A stretch of 42,795 nt of DNA from Methylovulum sp. Its GTDB lineage: Bacteria; Pseudomonadota; Gammaproteobacteria; Methylococcales; Methylomonadaceae. Shown here piece by piece: positions 39,923-42,795 of this stretch. The stretch lies in assembly GCA_030653435.1 (NCBI GenBank), contig JAURZI010000144.1, positions 1 through 42,795 on the forward strand. The letters run 5' to 3'. A program made the position numbers and the translations under genes. The notes below the pieces were generated by a model. It was not told the origin of the DNA, did no database searches, and saw nothing but the letters and a program-made list of their open reading frames with translations. Position 1 is the stretch's first letter. Each line of letters starts with the position of its first letter.

Positions 39923-40666
39923 ATGAGCGCATCTCAATCAGCTGTACGTTCACGCGCTGAAGCAGTTAAAGTTTCACGCACGTTCGATTGGCTAATTTGT
40001 TTTACATTGTTCTTTGTTGTACTTGGTGGTTATCATATTCACTATATGTTGACTGGTGGTGACTGGGATTTTTGGACTGACTGGAAAGACAGGCGTCTAT
40101 GGGTAACTGTTGCTCCTATCGTTTCAATCACATTCCCTGCTGCTGTTCAAGCAATGTTGTGGTGGCGTTACCGTTTACCATTCGGTGCGGTTCTTTGTAT
40201 TTTAGGTCTGCTCTTAGGTGAGTGGGTTAACAGATATTTGAACTTTTGGGGTTGGACATATTTCCCAGTGAATTTCGTTTTCCCATCTAATTTGATGCCG
40301 GGTGCTATTGTTCTTGATGTTATATTGATGCTTTCAGGCAGCATGACATTGACAGCAGTAATTGGTGGATTGGCTTACGGTTTATTGTTTTATCCAGGCA
40401 ACTGGCCAATCATTGCTCCATTGCATGTTCCAGTTGAATACAATGGTATGATGATGACTTTGGCTGACTTGCAAGGTTATCACTATGTAAGAACCGGTAC
40501 TCCAGAATACATCAGAATGGTTGAGAAAGGTACGCTAAGAACTTTCGGTAAAGACGTTGCTCCAGTATCAGCGTTCTTCTCTGGTTTCGTGAGTATCTTA
40601 ATATACTTCTTGTGGCATTTCTTCGGTCAATGGTTTAACTCGACTGCATTTGTTAAAGCCGCATAA
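39923..40666 (+). CDS. pmoA: Particulate methane monooxygenase subunit A
   Basis: A 247-residue membrane protein. SAVRSRAEAVKVSRTFDW, GGDWDFWTDWKDRRLWVT, NRYLNFWGWTYFPVNFVF and GYHYVRTGTPEYIRMVEKGT are diagnostic of PmoA and distinguish it from AmoA and PxmA. It is the marker subunit for type I methanotrophs. A TTAGGAGGTAAGCTA leader with AGGAGG precedes the ATG. It spans the membrane with about seven helices. Confidence 0.98.
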   Translation: MSASQSAVRSRAEAVKVSRTFDWLICFTLFFVVLGGYHIHYMLTGGDWDFWTDWKDRRLWVTVAPIVSITFPAAVQAMLWWRYRLPFGAVLCILGLLLGEWVNRYLNFWGWTYFPVNFVFPSNLMPGAIVLDVILMLSGSMTLTAVIGGLAYGLLFYPGNWPIIAPLHVPVEYNGMMMTLADLQGYHYVRTGTPEYIRMVEKGTLRTFGKDVAPVSAFFSGFVSILIYFLWHFFGQWFNSTAFVKAA

Positions 40667-40699
40667 GATCGTAAGACATTGTTACATAAACAAAAAAAA

Positions 40700-40728
40700 C
40701 TGGTGGCTATTATATGTGTAGCCACTAG
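40700..40728 (+). repeat. Hairpin between pmoA and pmoB
   Basis: CTGGTGGCTA and TAGCCACTAG form a 10-bp stem with one G-U pair around a 9-nt loop. Like the pmoC-pmoA hairpin it has no T-run, so I read it as an RNA-processing or stabilising element. Confidence 0.6.
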
Positions 40729-40770
40729 ATACTCAGAAAACTATAGATTCTCTATTATAGAGGAGGATAT

Positions 40771-42015
40771 ATGAAATTATTAAAAGACAAGGTTGCTAAA
40801 TTATCCTTTGTCGCATTGCTGGCTACTCTTACAGCATCGATGTTTTATACACCAACTGCATCAGCTCATGGTGAAAAGTCGCAAGCAGCTTTCATGCGTA
40901 TGCGTACAATTCACTGGTTTGATCTTAACTGGTCAAAAGAAGAAGTGCCAGTTAATGATACAATGACAATTTCTGGTAAATTTTTCGTTTTTAGCGGATG
41001 GCCAGAAACAGTTGACAAACCAGAAATATCTTTCTTGAATATTGGTATTCCAGGTCCAGTGTTTATCCGTGCTGGATCTTGGATTGGTGGTCAGCTGGTG
41101 CCTCGTTCAGTATCTCTTGAATTAGGTGAAACATATGAGTTTAAAGTATTGTTGAAAGCACGTCGCCCAGGTGATTGGCATGTACACACTATGTTAAACG
41201 TAAAAGGTGGTGGTCCAATCATTGGTCCAGGTAAATGGGTAACTGTTACTGGTTCAATGAAAGACTTCGTTAACCCAATTACTACGTTGACTGGCGAAAC
41301 AATAGATCTGGAAACTTATAACTTAAGCAACACCTACTTCTGGCATGCTTTTTGGTATGCGCTTGGTTTGGCGTGGTTAGGTTACTGGATGCGTAAGCCA
41401 ATGTTTGTGCCTCGCTCTATCGCGGTTGAAGCAGGTAAAGCTGATTCATTAATCAGTGGAACTGATAGAAAAGTGGCTATGGGTTTCGCAGCTGGTACTA
41501 TCGCTATCGTTGCTATGTCAATGAGCAGCACAAATGAGCAGTATCCTGTTACTACACCTTTGCAAGCCGGTTTGTTACGTGGCATAAAATCTATTGAAAT
41601 GCCTGCAACAAGCATAGCTGTAAAAGTTGAAGATGCTACTTACCGTGTACCAGGTCGTGCTATGCAAATGACACTGACTATTACAAATAATGGTGATTCT
41701 GCCGTTCGTTTAGGTGAGTTTAACACTGCTGGTGTTCGCTTCTTGGATTCTGCGGTTGCACAAGATGAAACTGGTTATCCAGATGATTTGTTGGCTGAAG
41801 AAGGTTTAACAGTTAGTGATAACAGTCCTCTTGCTCCAGGTCAATCAAGAACAGTTCAAGTAACTGCATCTGATGCCGCTTGGGAAGTTTACCGTTTAGC
41901 TGATTTGATATATGATCCAGATAGTCGTTTTGCTGGTTTATTGTTCTTCTATGATGAAGCTGGACATCGTCAATTAATTACTATTGACGCTCCATTAATT
42001 CCTACTTTCATTTAA
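40771..42015 (+). CDS. pmoB: Particulate methane monooxygenase subunit B
   Basis: A 414-residue periplasmic copper subunit with a cleavable signal peptide ending TASA before His33. The N-terminal amine ligand HGEKSQ (H33) and HVH at 137-139 give the CuB ligands, and H48 of the bis-His site is present in MRTIHW. Position 72 is Phe (GKFFVF) where M. capsulatus has His. Two membrane helices (around YFWHAFWYALGLAWLGYW and AMGFAAGTIAIVAMS) link two cupredoxin-like domains. The gene has a strong GAGGAGG ribosome-binding site. Confidence 0.97.
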   Translation: MKLLKDKVAKLSFVALLATLTASMFYTPTASAHGEKSQAAFMRMRTIHWFDLNWSKEEVPVNDTMTISGKFFVFSGWPETVDKPEISFLNIGIPGPVFIRAGSWIGGQLVPRSVSLELGETYEFKVLLKARRPGDWHVHTMLNVKGGGPIIGPGKWVTVTGSMKDFVNPITTLTGETIDLETYNLSNTYFWHAFWYALGLAWLGYWMRKPMFVPRSIAVEAGKADSLISGTDRKVAMGFAAGTIAIVAMSMSSTNEQYPVTTPLQAGLLRGIKSIEMPATSIAVKVEDATYRVPGRAMQMTLTITNNGDSAVRLGEFNTAGVRFLDSAVAQDETGYPDDLLAEEGLTVSDNSPLAPGQSRTVQVTASDAAWEVYRLADLIYDPDSRFAGLLFFYDEAGHRQLITIDAPLIPTFI

Positions 42016-42059
42016 TGAGATAATTGGCGAACAGCTTAGGCTGTAGTCGAGGAATTATA

Positions 42060-42096
42060 AACCCCCACTGTTTTAAAAGCAGTGGGGGTTTTTTTA
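42060..42096 (+). terminator. Strong intrinsic terminator of pmoCAB
   Basis: AACCCCCACTG and CAGTGGGGGTT are perfect 11-nt arms around a TTTTAAAAG loop, followed directly by a run of Ts. It lies about 45 nt after the pmoB stop. Confidence 0.9.
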
Positions 42097-42682
42097 TGAT
42101 CATTATTAAGCAATTAAATGTAATTCAAAGTTGACATTTTTTTGAAATGTCGATTCACTTCCAATGTGCAATCCTTGGAGACTGCCAAAGTTATAATGTT
42201 GGATAAAGTGATTTAAATTTCACTCTGGCATTCTGATTCGTAAAGCGCTAATTTACGCAAACGCCTTCCTGATTTCGCTTTTACTGCCAAGCCGTTACAT
42301 TTGAACGAGAATAATTATGGAATATCCAAAAAAATCAAGAAATTAAAATAATTACATTTTGTTATTTTTTTACCGTAATTATTGCCAATTTGATCAAAAA
42401 ATGGTCAAAATCCACAATGTTTTTAATAATTCAAATTTTCAACCTATTTATATTAACTTCCATAATGAGAATTGCTGTTACCTCATGCTTCAACGAAAAT
42501 GGGAATGGTATATAGGCGTCAAGGCATAGTTGAGCCATGATGCCGATTACTTATCCCCTTACAAGCATAAGTATCTACGCAAGTTTCCAAAAGAAATGGC
42601 ATGCTGGGAATATAGGTAACAATGCAAAAGTACTTTAACAAAAAAATATGTTAGACTAAGAGGATATCCGGCACACAACATG
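42097..42682. other. AT-rich gap without a supported gene
   Basis: No gene is supported on either strand. A plus-strand stretch around 42465-42620 has short coding-like pieces (MRIAVTSCFNENGNGI, later HDADYLSPYKHKYLRK) broken by stops and a frame change; these may be relics, but I do not recognise a family. Confidence 0.4.
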
Positions 42683-42795
42683 CTAGGCAACAGCCTCTAC
42701 CCGCCGAGTGAGCATAAGAGCGCAAGCTAGATGGAGCAGCGCTAAATAGTTGGCTCTCTTACAAGTGTAACGGGTCCTGATAGCCCGAAATCCTT
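42683..42795 (-). CDS. IS5-like transposase, C-terminal end (cut by window edge)
   Basis: The minus-strand frame from the right edge reads GFRAIRTRYTCKRANYLALL then HLACALMLTRRVEAVA and stops at 42683-42685. The pattern FR.I.TRY.K...NYLA..HLA is the C-terminus of IS5-family DDE transposases. Only 36 residues are visible; element boundaries are unknown. The stop lies about 590 nt from the pmo terminator. Confidence 0.6.
   Translation of the reverse strand, partial: GFRAIRTRYTCKRANYLALLHLACALMLTRRVEAVA

Noticed and set aside
39053-42015. Ammonia monooxygenase (amo) or the divergent pxm operon
   Set aside because: C-A-B order with PmoA-specific motifs (GGDWDFWTDWKDRRLW, TGTPEYIRMVEKGT) and the full PmoB/PmoC ligands favour canonical pmo.

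Overview
The window comes from a gammaproteobacterial (type I, Methylococcales) methanotroph. The strongest evidence is a complete particulate methane monooxygenase operon in the order pmoC-pmoA-pmoB near the right end, with all the usual metal ligands of PmoC and the Cu ligands of PmoB. The atpIBEFHAGDC-glmU-glmS arrangement is typical of gammaproteobacteria. I cannot name the genus; PmoA looks closest to the Methylomonas/Methylobacter side of the group.

Layout. (1) 1-140: tail of an SLBB-type capsule/exopolysaccharide export protein, then a hairpin. (2) About 0.57-13.0 kb: a run of very large multidomain glycosyltransferases and sulfotransferases (GT2-GT4 fusion, double GT-B protein with two GW-type modules, two stand-alone sulfotransferases, a GT/sulfotransferase/SGNH triple fusion, and an AT-rich sulfotransferase with an HU-like C-terminus). 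(3) 13.1-15.2 kb: a scar region with an IS66-like transposase fragment, a decayed DUF1501 gene, a small unknown gene, a small HU-like gene and a gene-poor gap. (4) 15.2-22.4 kb: a second half of the surface-glycan locus: HMGL-type aldolase, CMP-sugar-type cytidylyltransferase, a 917-residue protein ending in a degenerate sulfotransferase domain, an Stf0-type sulfotransferase and a GT-B glycosyltransferase. (5) 22.4-27.9 kb: mpl, cysD, cysN (with a decayed APS-kinase tail), a Roadblock/LC7 protein and a DUF2797 protein. (6) 28.1-38.2 kb: ATP synthase operon, glmU, glmS. (7) 38.3-42.1 kb: a small membrane protein and pmoCAB with a strong terminator. (8) 42.1-42.8 kb: AT-rich gap and the C-terminal end of an IS5-like transposase running off the edge.

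The most unusual content is the combined surface-glycan locus. At least five sulfotransferase modules from several subfamilies, plus a sixth that has lost its PAPS-binding residues, sit with glycosyltransferases, a 2-keto-sugar-like activation pair, a polysaccharide export protein and ATP sulfurylase (cysDN). My inference is that it makes a heavily sulfated extracellular polysaccharide or surface glycan. CysDN would supply APS; the APS kinase needed for PAPS is not intact in this window, because the CysC-like tail of CysN lacks a P-loop. glmU and glmS supply UDP-GlcNAc to the same cell envelope, but they belong to the housekeeping atp-glm block.

All calls are from reading the translated sequence; no database search was run.
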